A stretch of 64,000 nucleotides of DNA from Gammaproteobacteria bacterium (ex Lamellibrachia satsuma) (GTDB lineage: Bacteria; Pseudomonadota; Gammaproteobacteria; Chromatiales; Chromatiaceae). The notes under the pieces were generated by a model that saw nothing but the letters and a program-made list of their open reading frames with translations, was not told the DNA's origin and did no database searches. A program made the position numbers and the translations under genes. This document shows, one piece after another, positions 17,794 through 27,716 of the stretch; position 1 is the stretch's first letter; every line of letters starts with the position of its first letter. The stretch is from positions 620,001 to 684,000 of the forward strand of contig CP053680.1 of the NCBI GenBank assembly GCA_019623805.1, written 5' to 3'.

Positions 17794-20725
17794 TCTGGCA
17801 CTTCTTTTCTCGGTCGGAATCGCCTATCTCATCCTGCTCTTTCTGATCGCCTATGCGGCAGACAGCGGACGTTTACCGGAACGGCTGCTGCACCACCCCT
17901 CGGTCTATGTGCTCTCACTCGGCGTCTACGCCACCTCCTGGACCTACTACGGTAGCGTGGGATTCGCCCAGACTCAGGGTTACCTCTTTCTCACCATCTA
18001 TCTCGGGGTCACCATCGCCTTTGCCCTGACCCCAGTACTGTTTAAGCCCATTCTACGGCTGACCCGCGACTATCAGCTCACCTCCCTGGCAGATATCTTC
18101 GCCTTCCGCTACCGTAGCCAGTTTGCCGGTATCCTGGTAACCCTTTTCATGCTGGTGGGTACCTTGCCCTACATCGCCCTGCAGATCCGCGCCGTCACTG
18201 AATCGATGCGGGTACTGACCCAGGAGGCGACGCCACAGGTGTTGGCATTGGGTTTCTGTATCACGCTGATTCTGTTTGCCATCCTGTTCGGTGCCCGTCA
18301 CACATCCCCAAGAGAGAAACACGAGGGGCTGGTAGCGGCGATCGCCTTTGAATCACTGGTCAAACTTGTCGCACTGCTGGCTGTCGGGCTCTTTGCCATC
18401 TTCGGCATCTTCTCCGGCCCCTCGGGTCTCAATCAGTGGCTGATCGAGCACCCTGAAGCGATAGAGTCTCTCTACCGACCGGTGCGTGAAGGCTCCTGGG
18501 GCACCCTGCTGTTTCTCGCCTTCGCCGCCGCCTTCCTGCTGCCGCGTCAGTTCCACATGCTCTTTACAGAGAACATGGAGCCACGGGCGCTCAATACCGC
18601 AAGCTGGGCCTTCCCGCTATTTCTCCTGCTTATCAACCTGGCCATTCCTCCAATCCTATGGGCCGGTACACGGCTGGAACTGGGAATCGATGCAGACTAC
18701 TACGCTCTCGGCATCACACTGAACCAAGGACCGGGATGGCTGCCGATGCTGACCTTCATCGGCGGGCTCTCCGCCGCCAGCGCCATGATGATCGTCACCA
18801 CTCTCGCGCTCTCATCAATGACACTCAACCACTTGGTTCTGCCCGCCAGCTATCCGGCACCGGAGGTCAACCTCTACCGCTGGCTGCTGTGGGGACGCCG
18901 TCTGCTGATCGGCGCCATCGTCATGGCGGGTTACGGTTTCTATGTCATGCTGGAGCAGAATCAGGGGCTGGTTCAGCTCGGTCTGATTTCGTTTGTCGCC
19001 GTGGCCCAGTTCCTGCCCGGCATCATCGGCCTGCTCTATTGGCGCCGCGCCAACCGAAGCGGTCTTATAACCGGTCTGCTTGCAGGCATCGGAGTCTGGA
19101 GCATCACCCTGCTGCTGCCCATGCTGGAGGCCTCAGGTTTTGTGCGAACCGAAATCGACGTCGAAGCCCTGCGGCACTACGCAGGCATGGAGAAGTGGCA
19201 GTTCGCCACCTTCTGCTCGCTGAGTTTCAATACGTTCTTTTTTATCCTCGGCACACTGCTGACCACACAACGCCGGGGCGAACGGGAAGCCGCATACGCC
19301 TGCTGCAGCGAGACATTCTCTCCCCTTAGCGGTGTGGTCAGCGCCACCTCCACCGATCAGTTCGTCAAAGAGATGTCCAGCGTGCTGGGTTTGGAGACGG
19401 CACAAAAAGAGGTGCAACAGGCCCTCGACGATCTCGGCATGCAGGCCAGTGAAACCCGCCCCACCGAACTGCGGCGTCTGCGGGAGCGATTGGAGCGCAA
19501 CCTCTCCGGCCTGATCGGCCCACAGCTCGCCCACGTTATCATCAGTCGCCGCCTGCAGCTCGATGCCCACGCCAAGACCGCGCTGGCCGACTCGATGCGT
19601 TTTGTGGAGGAGCAGCTGGAGGACTCCCGCTCCCGATTGCGTGGACTCTCCGCCGATCTCGACAGTCTGCGCCGTTACCATCGGCAGATCCTGCTTGATC
19701 TCCCACTCGGCGTCTGTGCCGTCGACCGGGAGCAAACTGTAGTAATCTGGAACCTGGCGATGGAGGTGATGACCGGAGTTGCGCCAAAGGATGTGTTGGG
19801 TGTACCGCTGCACCGGCTGCCCGAATCCTGGGGCCAGCTGCTGGCCGGTTTTGCCGCCGCACAGGATTTCCACATCCATCATTTGAAAGTGGAACATGAA
19901 GGAAAACCACGTTGGTTCAATCTGCATAAGGCGGCGATCCCCGGCCCCACAGCCCCCGACCACCCCGTGGTAGAGGCCCGTACCAGCCAGGTCATGCTGC
20001 TGGAGGATCTTACCGATCTGGAGATTCTTGAAGCAGAACTGGCCCACAGCGACCGTCTCGCCTCTATCGGACGACTGGCCGCAGGCGTCGCCCACGAGAT
20101 CGGCAACCCGGTCACCGGCATCGCCTCTCTGACCCAGAATCTGCGAGAGGAGGAGAATCGACAGATCGTTGATGAGAGTCTGGATGAGATCATGAACCAG
20201 ACCCACCGCATCACCACCATCATCCAAACCTTGATGAACTTCAGCCGCAGCGGCAAGGTCGGCACCGATTTCCAGCGCTTTCCCCTGGGGGAACTGACAG
20301 ACGAAGCGATCCGGCTGGTCCAGCTCACCCACCGGGGCAAACAGATCGAGTGTATCAACCACTGCCCATCAGAATTGATGCTGTTGGGAGACCGGCAAAA
20401 GATATCCCAAGTGCTGGTCAACCTCTTCTCCAACGCCGTTGAGGCATCCTCTCCCGGTGACCGGGTGGAGTGCTTTGCCTGGCAGAAAGACGGACAGACC
20501 GCAATCGAGGTATTGGATCAGGGAGCCGGCATCCCGGCAGAAAAGCAGGAGTACGTCTTCGAGCCTTTTTTCACCACCAAGCCCCCCGGCGAAGGGACCG
20601 GCCTTGGCCTGGCCCTGGCGTATAAGATCATCAACGACCACAACGGCAGCATCGAGATCGACTCAAAACCCGGTATTGGCACCCGGGTTGTACTGAAAAT
20701 GCCCAGAGGAAGTAACAAGCAATGA
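17783..20725 (+). CDS. SSF-transporter-type sensor histidine kinase (CbrA-like)
   Basis: 980 residues. The N-terminal half is a sodium:solute symporter-like domain with about 13 membrane segments (1-510). A STAC-like helical linker follows (about 530-610), then a coiled region and PAS domain (about 620-750), HisKA with phospho-acceptor His771 in [11 protein letters not shown], and a HATPase domain with DQGAGIP, FFTTK and GTGLGLA boxes. Such kinases (CbrA, CrbS) sense carbon or amino-acid or acetate status. ATG 17783 is chosen since the long upstream extension runs inside cbrX. The stop overlaps the regulator start as ATGA. Confidence 0.92.
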   Translation: MSHDLALLFSVGIAYLILLFLIAYAADSGRLPERLLHHPSVYVLSLGVYATSWTYYGSVGFAQTQGYLFLTIYLGVTIAFALTPVLFKPILRLTRDYQLTSLADIFAFRYRSQFAGILVTLFMLVGTLPYIALQIRAVTESMRVLTQEATPQVLALGFCITLILFAILFGARHTSPREKHEGLVAAIAFESLVKLVALLAVGLFAIFGIFSGPSGLNQWLIEHPEAIESLYRPVREGSWGTLLFLAFAAAFLLPRQFHMLFTENMEPRALNTASWAFPLFLLLINLAIPPILWAGTRLELGIDADYYALGITLNQGPGWLPMLTFIGGLSAASAMMIVTTLALSSMTLNHLVLPASYPAPEVNLYRWLLWGRRLLIGAIVMAGYGFYVMLEQNQGLVQLGLISFVAVAQFLPGIIGLLYWRRANRSGLITGLLAGIGVWSITLLLPMLEASGFVRTEIDVEALRHYAGMEKWQFATFCSLSFNTFFFILGTLLTTQRRGEREAAYACCSETFSPLSGVVSATSTDQFVKEMSSVLGLETAQKEVQQALDDLGMQASETRPTELRRLRERLERNLSGLIGPQLAHVIISRRLQLDAHAKTALADSMRFVEEQLEDSRSRLRGLSADLDSLRRYHRQILLDLPLGVCAVDREQTVVIWNLAMEVMTGVAPKDVLGVPLHRLPESWGQLLAGFAAAQDFHIHHLKVEHEGKPRWFNLHKAAIPGPTAPDHPVVEARTSQVMLLEDLTDLEILEAELAHSDRLASIGRLAAGVAHEIGNPVTGIASLTQNLREEENRQIVDESLDEIMNQTHRITTIIQTLMNFSRSGKVGTDFQRFPLGELTDEAIRLVQLTHRGKQIECINHCPSELMLLGDRQKISQVLVNLFSNAVEASSPGDRVECFAWQKDGQTAIEVLDQGAGIPAEKQEYVFEPFFTTKPPGEGTGLGLALAYKIINDHNGSIEIDSKPGIGTRVVLKMPRGSNKQ

Positions 20726-22056
20726 GTCGGATATTGATCGTCGAGGATGAAAGCGTCATCCGCAATGCGATGCGGCGCCTGCTGGAACGCAAAGGATACC
20801 GCATAGATGATGTCGACTCGGTCGAGCGGGCCGAAACCGAGTACAGACTCAGTGACTACGACCTGATCATCGCCGACGTTCGCCTGCCCGGTCTGGCCGG
20901 CGTCGAATTGATCAAACCGGCGGCACCCGTACCGGTACTGATCATGACCAGCTACGCTAGCGTACAGGCAGCGGTGGACGCTATGAAGCGCGGCGCAGTG
21001 GACTACATCGCCAAACCCTTCAATCATGAAGAGTTGCTGCTGTTAGTGAAACGCATCCTTAAACACGCCAAACAACTGCGGCAACAGGCGGTGCTCAAGT
21101 CCGAACTCGAAAAGAACTATCCGGTAAAGGGCATGGTGGGAGAGTGCCCCGCCATGGTGGAGATCTGCCGCCGCATCAGCAAAGTCGCACCGACCGATAC
21201 AACAACCCTGATTCTGGGTGAATCAGGCACCGGAAAGGAACTGGTAGCCCGCGCCCTGCACGAACAGAGCAGACGCAACGACGCACCTATCATCACCGTC
21301 AACTGCGCCGCCATCCCAGAGGCACTGATCGAATCGGAACTCTTCGGTCACGAAAAAGGCGCCTTCATCGGCGCCGATACCGCACACACCGGATTGATCG
21401 AATGTGCCGATGGGGGCACCCTCTTCCTCGACGAGATCGGCGAACTGCCGGCAGCCGCTCAGGCACGGCTGCTACGGGTACTGCAGAATGGCGAGATCAA
21501 ACCCGTCGGTTCCGAGCGGTCAAAACAGGTGGATATTCGCCTCATCGCCGCCACCCACCAGGATCTCAAACAGAGGGTGCAGGAGGGTGAATTTCGCAGC
21601 GACCTCTACTTCCGCCTGCGTGTAATGGAGCTCAACCTGCCACCACTGCGTGAACGAGGACGGGACATCATCAAACTCTCCGTATTCCTGCTGCAAAAGA
21701 TCTGCAAGCAACTCAACCGCACCACGATGGAACTCACTCAGGAGACACTCAACGCCATCACCAGTTATGCCTGGCCGGGTAACGTCCGGGAACTGGAGAA
21801 TGCCATCGAACGTGCGGTAATTCTTTGTGAGAACAATCTCATCACACCCGACCTGCTTGCCATCGACATCTCGGTAGCCACCGAGACTACTGCCTCCCCA
21901 TCTGAAGATCTTTCGCTGGAAGACTATTTTCGGCAGTTCGTCCTACAACATCAGGAAGGCATGACCGAGACAGAACTGGCAAAAAAACTCGGCATCAGTC
22001 GTAAGGCACTGTGGGAGAGAAGGCAGCGGCTGGGAATACCCAGGCCGAAGAGATAG
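20722..22056 (+). CDS. NtrC-family response regulator (CbrB-like) with altered GAFTGA loop
   Basis: 444 residues: receiver (Asp52 in IIADVRLPG), AAA+ sigma-54 interaction domain (Walker A GESGTGKE near 166, GTLFLDEIGEL Walker B) and a Fis-type helix-turn-helix (ETELAKKLGISRKALWERR). The sigma-54-contacting loop reads GAFIGA (residues 213-218) instead of GAFTGA, so the key Thr is Ile. It is coupled to the kinase by ATGA overlap. The likely role is activation of carbon- or nitrogen-use genes, but the Ile substitution may reduce classical sigma-54 activation. A diverged copy of its last 50 codons lies at 44639-44797. Confidence 0.92.
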   Translation: MSRILIVEDESVIRNAMRRLLERKGYRIDDVDSVERAETEYRLSDYDLIIADVRLPGLAGVELIKPAAPVPVLIMTSYASVQAAVDAMKRGAVDYIAKPFNHEELLLLVKRILKHAKQLRQQAVLKSELEKNYPVKGMVGECPAMVEICRRISKVAPTDTTTLILGESGTGKELVARALHEQSRRNDAPIITVNCAAIPEALIESELFGHEKGAFIGADTAHTGLIECADGGTLFLDEIGELPAAAQARLLRVLQNGEIKPVGSERSKQVDIRLIAATHQDLKQRVQEGEFRSDLYFRLRVMELNLPPLRERGRDIIKLSVFLLQKICKQLNRTTMELTQETLNAITSYAWPGNVRELENAIERAVILCENNLITPDLLAIDISVATETTASPSEDLSLEDYFRQFVLQHQEGMTETELAKKLGISRKALWERRQRLGIPRPKR

Positions 22057-22141
22057 GCGTTGAGCAAAATGACGATGCCGCCCATGCTCTGTCTAGAATG
22101 CAAGGGGGATCAAGCGAAGCGGATCCACCAACCTACTTGAG

Positions 22142-22423
22142 TTATTTGTTGGCTGATATATCCACAAGCTGACCATCAACGAACTTGTGCAAAACGCTGG
22201 ACACCAATGTTTGGTATGGAATACCTTCCTTTAAAGCCCGTGCCTGCAACGAGCGAAGATCCCGGGAAGATAGACGGATGTTGATACGGGCATCTTTCTT
22301 AAATGTCGCTTCAGCAACAGCTTTATGTTGCTTGATCTCCTGCGTGACATTTTTCGCCCGTTTAAGCTCGCCTTTTTCAAAGGCTTCAAGGATCTCTTTC
22401 TCTTCAGAATCAAGCTTACTCAT
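22142..22423 (-). CDS. BrnA-like antitoxin
   Basis: 93 residues. A charged N-terminal half (about 1-45) is followed by a ribbon-helix-helix-like part with NIRLSSRDLRSLQARALKEG and YQTLVSSVLHKFV. Start ATG 22423 overlaps the toxin stop by eight bases; a GTG nine bases upstream is also in frame. In BrnT/BrnA systems the antitoxin is encoded second, binds the toxin and represses the operon. The order toxin-antitoxin seen here matches. Confidence 0.75.
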   Translation of the reverse strand: MSKLDSEEKEILEAFEKGELKRAKNVTQEIKQHKAVAEATFKKDARINIRLSSRDLRSLQARALKEGIPYQTLVSSVLHKFVDGQLVDISANK

Positions 22424-22697
22424 TGGAATCACCTGAATATTGCTTAGTTGCTTTACGACTCGGAATGATAATTTTCAGAAAGATTTCATCTTCATTTTCA
22501 ACAAAAGGCACGAGATATGCGTAACCTTCAATAAGAACAACAGAAATCTTCTGGCCTGGATAACGCCCTTGGTTGGGATGGTCGTAGATGTCCACCTCAT
22601 TTCCAAGCTGGATATGGAGAACAACCTCTTCGAACGAAACCCCTCTTTCTTCTTTGAGCAGATCGTTCTTTTCCGGATTCCAAGCAAAAGTCTTCAC
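22416..22697 (-). CDS. BrnT-like toxin (ribonuclease family)
   Basis: 93 residues beginning FAWNPEKN and containing RGVSFEEVVLHI and the C-terminal IIPSRKATKQY, the typical BrnT frame of W-P-K, GVSFEE and S-R-A-x-K blocks. BrnT toxins are RelE-fold-like ribonucleases stopped by BrnA. The start is GTG 22697. The pair lies at the border between the core cbr operon and the IS-rich region. Confidence 0.75.
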   Translation of the reverse strand: MKTFAWNPEKNDLLKEERGVSFEEVVLHIQLGNEVDIYDHPNQGRYPGQKISVVLIEGYAYLVPFVENEDEIFLKIIIPSRKATKQYSGDSNE

Positions 22698-23062
22698 CTT
22701 TGAATAATAGCAAGGCGTGTGCCTTTTGTCTTCACTCAGATAACAACAAGAATGTAGAAGAGATCAAGCAAAGCGGGTCCCGCAAAACTCCAGCACGACA
22801 AAATCCATAAAAGTGTCGGTTTTACTTACACACCAATATAACGCCAGCAATCCGATAACACTTTGATTCCCAGGCACTTTGTTCCCTTTCTGTCTATTAC
22901 GTCCCTCTCTGAAATGTTACGCCGCAAAGAAAAACCTGACATAGATCATCAAAAACCCCGTTTTTGTCGGGATTCTTTACAAAACTGAATTCTGCAAACA
23001 CCAAGCCTTTTCTCTGTTTCAAAATACGAAATAAATAATGTCGGGATTTGATTTGTTAACAC
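22698..23062 (+). promoter_or_regulatory. Gene-free stretch with three TGTCGG-type motifs
   Basis: No gene is seen in these 365 bases. Three related plus-strand motifs occur: TGTCGGTTTTACTTACA (22814), TGTCGGGATTCTTTACA (22965) and TGTCGGGATTTGATTTGTT (23039). The same word occurs on the minus strand in the two sigma-54 promoter repeats at 26.2 and 28.4 kb. It may be a regulator-binding region cut from its target gene by the IS701 rearrangement that begins at 23063. Confidence 0.4.
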
Positions 23063-23274
23063 ATTGTGCAAAAAGATGATCACCCCTTACTCAGTTGTTC
23101 AGACATCGAATCGCTATTGCGTGCCTTCCTGCCACGGCGAGATATTGAACGCGATGAAATACTACGGCAAATGACGAAACGGCATCGTAAACGACAAGCG
23201 GCTATCGACTCCCAATATCGAAAACAGACGCTGGAACAGTCGGTTGCCGGGTGATGGAATCTGACAAAGTAGAA
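23063..23274 (+). mobile_element. IS701-like fragment (3' end only)
   Basis: The last 62 codons of the 427-residue transposase found at 40597 and 50925 are present without change, with stop, terminal repeat (ending CAAAGTAGAA) and the adjoining TTAA. The 5' part of the element is missing; sequence identity starts abruptly at ATTGTGCAAAA. Its orientation is opposite to the two full copies. It marks the left breakpoint of a probable inversion. Confidence 0.9.
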
Positions 23275-23873
23275 TTAATAAATATTTTTCAGGCGATTAC
23301 GTGATGCTGGATGAATATTGCACAGGATTGAATGATCCATCGCTTCCAGTCGCGTTGATGCGTAAAGGAGGTGGAGCTGTTGGTTTTGATATTACACAAG
23401 GGATTGGTGGCATGAATGCCAACCGATCTATGGAATTAGCATTTACAGCGATAAAAGATTTTCTAACCACTGGTGGCGCAAATCTCATGGCTGGGGCAAT
23501 TGATGTAGATATAGCAAAGGCATCAGGGCTAAAGGATGGAAAGCTTCTCGCAAAAGATTATGGCTGCAAGAGTGTCGTTTTTACTAATTTGTACAAAAAT
23601 ATTGTTGCCTACGCGAACAATAGGCCGCCACTTCATTATAGTGGTCTGCCTGCCTTAAAAAGAAGCTGTAAAATCCATTCTATGTCTAAAGGAGGTGAAG
23701 CAACGAAATCACAATTCGTTTGCGAGTGTTTTGCTTCCGGTTTTGACAGGATCGGAGTGGCACGGAGCGATATTGACTGGTTGGGTGAGAATTATGATCA
23801 GGGGAAAAATTTCATGCAGCTAACGCAGAAATATGACGGTCTACATGAGAAAATATCTGACTGTCTTTTTTAG
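23275..23873 (+). pseudogene. 3' part of a split Sel1/TPR-type secreted protein gene
   Basis: The open frame starts directly at the TTAA target site of the IS701 fragment and runs about 198 codons to TAG 23871-23873. A local start (GTG 23301 or ATG 23304, AGGCG upstream) could be used, but the frame is already open to the IS edge. Joined at TTAA with the minus-strand frame ending at 52429 it continues exactly in register (…YLTQLNKYFSGDY…). It contains several Cys residues and no recognised domain. See the pieces at 52429-52670 and 53930-54352. Confidence 0.75.
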
Positions 23874-23940
23874 AATATTTTGCGGAATAATCTACAGATC
23901 TTGTAAATAGAACAGGATTTTTCATTGGTGGAATGGTTAC

Positions 23941-25860
23941 ATGTGTACGAAAGCATCTAGTGTTTCTTTTATGGGTAGAATTGGCATCAGTGTGACTTTA
24001 CTGGGGTGTCTTTCCCTGCCTGTTTTTGTATTTTCCAGCGAATCTAATGAAAGGGTTCAATTAGCAGCTGTAGATGAGAGTACGATGACAAAAAAAGAGG
24101 TGCGTGAAGCTAAAAGAGCCAGGAAAAAATTAGAGCGTGAAGCAAAAAGAGCTAAGAAAAAAGCAGAGCGTGAAGCAAAAAAGGCTAAGAAACAAGAGGC
24201 GAAACGAATTGCTTTGGAGAAGAAAAAGGCTAATAACAAGGCAGCAAGGGACAAAAAAATGGAAGGATACTATGCGGGGCTTGCATCCGTGAGTCCATCC
24301 ACAGAGTTTCAAGGTGATCCTTGGCGTTTCCAGATGAATTGTGGACGTGAAAAATATTTTGGATTTCTTTTTCTTAATCTGGATGAAGCGAACACCAGGG
24401 GTGTGCTGAAGGGTTTTGCCAGATCATCCTATCGGAAATATGGTGTTCTCCGTGCAGAAGGTAAATATAATAGTGCATCACGTAAACTTAAATTGCGGTC
24501 TTCAGGCTACGTAGAAGATAGGTTTGGACGAGATATTCCACCTACTGATATTAACGCGATATTAACAGAGGATGGCTCCTATATGGAAGGAGATGCGACG
24601 AACGCCAGTAGTTGCACGACCTTCCAGGCCTGGAAAACTGAATTTGATACAAGAGTGAATCCGGAAGGCCTTGTTGCGAGCTTCCAGCCTCGCTCAAGGG
24701 CAAGTATTGAACAATGTGAGCAGTACTTAGAGTGGTATCTTGCTGCCAGTGAAGTACTGGAAACGCCTGCTGGAAAGGTTAGTTCTTCGGCTGTTGAGTC
24801 GAATTTGGCTTTTGATATGCTGGGTGTTGCTTACGATGGATTGACTGCCAAAGATGCAAGTGTGCTTCAAAGTCTGGGGCAACAATGCTCGGCTCTTTTA
24901 GAAAACACTGGTGATACCAAACACACGGCCCTATTGGATTCCTTGCGGAAGATCAGTGGGCAGTCTGCGGATTACGCGCCGTATATTTTTCAAAATACAG
25001 TTAAAAGTATCGGGTGGCACCGCAACATGTATTTTGCAACCTCTATCCGCGATGCGCGGAAGCTTTTGCCGAAAATGGCTGAAGAATTGAATGCATTGCC
25101 TGTGAATCTGGAAAGCTTGAAAAAAATTCAGGCTGGTATTGATGAGACTGATGCCAAAGGCGGGCTATTCGCGGCTTTACCAGAAAGTGACAGGCAGCAA
25201 TTCCTATCAGAGTTGGACAGAGTGCAAAAAATCGTAGCAAATGGAATTGCAGATGAAAGTCTAGCGGCTGTTAATTGGGAAAGCTTTTCCGCATCCAAAG
25301 AAGGTATTTTGAAGCTGAAGACGACAAGCGAGAATATGAAATTATCTTACAGGGGTATTATGCCTTCGTTTGGACTGTCTCGTATAGATCGTGAATTTGA
25401 TAAAGTGAACTTTGGTCTGTCTCGTGAATTAACTGACAAATTGATAGCAAAATATCAAACAGTCGATCACTCCCTTAATGGTTTGCGTGAATATCAAGTT
25501 GCGATCAGACGTGTTAATCAAGAATACAGTGCTGTACTTACGCAAAAGCACCATAAGGAGCTGTTAAACCAACACATGAACCCGCTGTTACAAAAAGCAA
25601 GGACAGCTTCTGTCAGCAAGATGCCAGGATGGATTGATCAACAAATCACTTCCAATCGCGCAGGCCTTGCAGAGCTTAACCAGATAGCAATGGATTTTTA
25701 TGAGCGAGATATTGATGAATTGAAAAATCCTTCTGAATCAGCAAAGGTCTCAACTGGTGTATTTACTCCTTTTCTGATTGCCAAGTCGCGGCAAATCAAG
25801 CGTAGTGAGTGTATTTTGCCAAAGGGATTTGAAGATATGGCTAAGGCTTTTTGCCTGTGA
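23941..25860 (+). CDS. Secreted protein with lysine/glutamate-rich coiled stretch
   Basis: 639 residues. An N-terminal signal sequence (hydrophobic core about 14-32, SSES after it) is followed by about 60 residues of alternating Lys, Arg, Glu and Ala, a charged single-helix or coiled coil (about 48-105), then a globular region. Cys residues are few. I do not recognise the C-terminal 500 residues. It follows the split Sel1/TPR-type gene with 67 bases between them, so both were probably one unit before the rearrangement. It is likely periplasmic. Confidence 0.7.
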   Translation: MCTKASSVSFMGRIGISVTLLGCLSLPVFVFSSESNERVQLAAVDESTMTKKEVREAKRARKKLEREAKRAKKKAEREAKKAKKQEAKRIALEKKKANNKAARDKKMEGYYAGLASVSPSTEFQGDPWRFQMNCGREKYFGFLFLNLDEANTRGVLKGFARSSYRKYGVLRAEGKYNSASRKLKLRSSGYVEDRFGRDIPPTDINAILTEDGSYMEGDATNASSCTTFQAWKTEFDTRVNPEGLVASFQPRSRASIEQCEQYLEWYLAASEVLETPAGKVSSSAVESNLAFDMLGVAYDGLTAKDASVLQSLGQQCSALLENTGDTKHTALLDSLRKISGQSADYAPYIFQNTVKSIGWHRNMYFATSIRDARKLLPKMAEELNALPVNLESLKKIQAGIDETDAKGGLFAALPESDRQQFLSELDRVQKIVANGIADESLAAVNWESFSASKEGILKLKTTSENMKLSYRGIMPSFGLSRIDREFDKVNFGLSRELTDKLIAKYQTVDHSLNGLREYQVAIRRVNQEYSAVLTQKHHKELLNQHMNPLLQKARTASVSKMPGWIDQQITSNRAGLAELNQIAMDFYERDIDELKNPSESAKVSTGVFTPFLIAKSRQIKRSECILPKGFEDMAKAFCL

Positions 25861-25899
25861 GCACATAAAACCTACTGGCAATATCGTCCTGTCCTCTGT

Positions 25900-26100
25900 T
25901 TACTCTCGCGTGCGGCGGATTGGAGCTAAGGCCTGTAGAAACCGAGACCAACGGGACCTAATCCCAAAAGAGTCAGGGTGTTGGGTTCTACGAATTACAG
26001 AATAAGCTCTCGCACTCCTACTGGATCCGCCAAGTGTGGATAGGAGAAGGGATTGGAATTTGTTTCCGCCAAGCGAAGCAGATTTAATCGCACCGTTCAT
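25900..26100 (-). CDS. Short conserved frame in repeat copy 1
   Basis: 66 codons with ATG preceded by AGGAG at ideal spacing. The first 50 residues match the frame at 28073-28255 (shared GAIKSASL, NKFQS, LLSTLG, PDSFGIRSRW). No domain or signal peptide is recognised. It may be the degraded start of a once longer gene transcribed from the sigma-54 promoter at 26151-26165. Coding status is uncertain. Confidence 0.35.
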   Translation of the reverse strand: MNGAIKSASLGGNKFQSLLLSTLGGSSRSARAYSVIRRTQHPDSFGIRSRWSRFLQALAPIRRTRE

Positions 26101-26150
26101 GGTTGACTCCTGATTCCATGCTCAAACAGCCTGGATTTCTATTACCCTAC

Positions 26151-26165
26151 GCAATATTCGCGCCA
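26151..26165 (-). promoter_or_regulatory. Sigma-54 promoter in repeat copy 1
   Basis: On the minus strand TGGCGCGAATATTGC fits the -24/-12 consensus (TGGCAC-N5-TTGC) with ten bases between GG and GC. An upstream word GTCGGATTTTTTTACA (26208-26223) lies at enhancer-like distance. The start codon at 26100 is about 50 bases downstream. Confidence 0.65.
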
Positions 26166-26498
26166 CCACTATAAATCAAGGACTTATGCAATAGATGATT
26201 AGTCAAGTGTAAAAAAATCCGACGGCCAAAAGTTGATAAATAGCATGATCAAACGTAACCAATTGATTTATTAGTCGAAAAACTATGACAATAGTGTAAG
26301 GCCAGCCGACACTCAGAGTAAGTCGAATTCCTTTCTCTATTCGTGAGTACGAGATGTGTCTATTCTGGTGAAAATGCTGGCCATCCGCATAGTGTTGACA
26401 GGCCCTAACTCAATGTAATCTTTTCCCATCTATACTTAAAATAGCCCCGGCGTATGCATGCCGGGTTTCCACTTGTCGATTCCACGGGAGACGGAACC

Positions 26499-27158
26499 AT
26501 GGCGTGGACGAAGGCAAAGTTCCAGCAGATCCTCGATGATGCCGGTATAAACGGCGAGGTGATCATGGCCTACCAACAGGGACAGGATCCCTTGGTGAAG
26601 GGGTTTGCCCAAGGAGAGGGGATCTGTGCCGGAATCTGTTACTCGTTTCTGCGGCACGATCTGGTGCAGCCCAACGGTATGCAGCGCTCCAAAGGAATCC
26701 AGGGTGGGCGTTCCACTGCCTCCGCCCGTTTTGTGCAGGCGTTGCTGGAGGCGAAGATCCGCGAAGGTTCAGGGGGCAAGAGCTTTGGCGAGGCAATCGC
26801 ACCGGTGATGAAACGGGATGGACTCAGTTCACGCGTCGTGGCCAAGGGAAGTGCCGATCTGTTTGGGCTGGGGGCTGGGGTAGCGATGGCGATCGATGAT
26901 CTGCTGACCACCTCGGCGCCACCTCACGGTACCGCTACCCTGGCGGTAATGAGCCGCATCCGCAAATCCACCGGGGGGCAGCATGCAACCGCGTTCACGG
27001 CGGTGGTGCCGGACGGCCCGATACTATTTCTTGACCCCAATCTCGGCAAGGTCCGTTTCACCGACGCTCTGGATTTCGGCACCTTCTGGGAGGAGAAGAT
27101 GGAAGCCATCTACGCCAACCGGGGCTACGATCAGTACTTTTTGGAAGTGTTCAGTTGA
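26499..27158 (+). CDS. YopT-like (family C58) cysteine protease
   Basis: 219 residues from ATG 26499 with GGGAG eight bases upstream. The Cys/His/Asp triad pattern of YopT/AvrPphB proteases is visible: Cys43 in GICAGICYSF (Cys47 is a second candidate), His162 in GGQHATAF, and Asp179 in FLDPNLGKVRF. C58 enzymes are usually effectors that cleave host or target proteins, or domains of larger toxins. There is no signal peptide and no adjacent immunity or secretion gene. It sits between the two repeat copies. Confidence 0.75.
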   Translation: MAWTKAKFQQILDDAGINGEVIMAYQQGQDPLVKGFAQGEGICAGICYSFLRHDLVQPNGMQRSKGIQGGRSTASARFVQALLEAKIREGSGGKSFGEAIAPVMKRDGLSSRVVAKGSADLFGLGAGVAMAIDDLLTTSAPPHGTATLAVMSRIRKSTGGQHATAFTAVVPDGPILFLDPNLGKVRFTDALDFGTFWEEKMEAIYANRGYDQYFLEVFS

Positions 27159-27329
27159 TTGCCGGGCGGTGTATTACGAGTTATCGGGACACGCAGGTGA
27201 AATTCACAGCTTGATCCAGTAAGCCAGACCCTGAATAGCCGTTAACTGCAGTAAAATCGGAGTCGCTTGCGTGACGTATGGTTCAGCGTGGCCAGTTTTT
27301 GGGAGGCTCTTATCATCATGTCAATTCAG

Positions 27330-27716
27330 TCACTCCGGTTTGTTCGTTTCCCGCTCCAATGTCTTGAGATGATGGTAATTGAAGGTGCCTATAATGGCGG
27401 TGAGGAAAAAGTAGAGCAGAATGAGAGAAAATAACAATAACATAGTGGAGGGAAACGACCCCTGTACTGCGCGTAATACCAGGGGCAAAAAGAAGAGTAG
27501 GAAAAGCGATATGGATGCCAAGCGGGATTTATAAAATAGTCCCGCGATGCAGGCGATTACGATGATCGCTCCGGCGGCCATTTCTGGCCGCGAGAAGAGA
27601 AAGGAAAGCGTTTGTTCCCCGTGCACCTGGAGCAGAAGCCCAAAATCGAGAATCAGCCAAGCCACTGCGGCATAGATGCCGTTGACAATTGCCTGTTCAG
27701 CTTTCGCTAGATTCAT
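27330..27716 (-). CDS. Small four-helix membrane protein, unrecognised
   Basis: 128 residues from ATG 27716 (a TTG nine bases earlier is also possible), with about four membrane segments and a charged C-terminal tail (LKTLERETNKPE). No family is recognised. The start overlaps the end of a weaker upstream frame (27697-27993), which hints at coupling. Confidence 0.55.
   Translation of the reverse strand: MNLAKAEQAIVNGIYAAVAWLILDFGLLLQVHGEQTLSFLFSRPEMAAGAIIVIACIAGLFYKSRLASISLFLLFFLPLVLRAVQGSFPSTMLLLFSLILLYFFLTAIIGTFNYHHLKTLERETNKPE

Larger units (their letters stand above)
25885..26445 (-). repeat. Long imperfect repeat, copy 1 (promoter + short frame)
   Basis: About 450 bases are repeated in the same orientation at 28020-28508 with roughly 85-90 percent similarity by eye. 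Read on the minus strand the unit holds a TGTCGG-like motif, a sigma-54 promoter, a good ribosome site and a short open frame. Copy 1 has an extra block of about 90 bases (about 26330-26420) that carries the word ATCCGCATAGTGTT also found at 27985. It fills the space between the 639-residue gene and the C58 gene. Confidence 0.75.

Noticed and set aside
19133..20362. 409-codon open frame on the minus strand
   Set aside because: Antisense to the kinase domain of the CbrA-like gene; composition is unlike a real protein and there is no ribosome site.
22057..22141. Terminator after the CbrB-like gene
   Set aside because: GATCAAGCGAAGCGGATC looks palindromic, but the stem is poor and no T-run follows.
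24057..24254. Short-period repeats of AAAGCTAAGA type, considered as CRISPR or satellite
   Set aside because: They are in-frame codons of the Lys/Glu/Ala helix of the 639-residue protein; no spacer structure.
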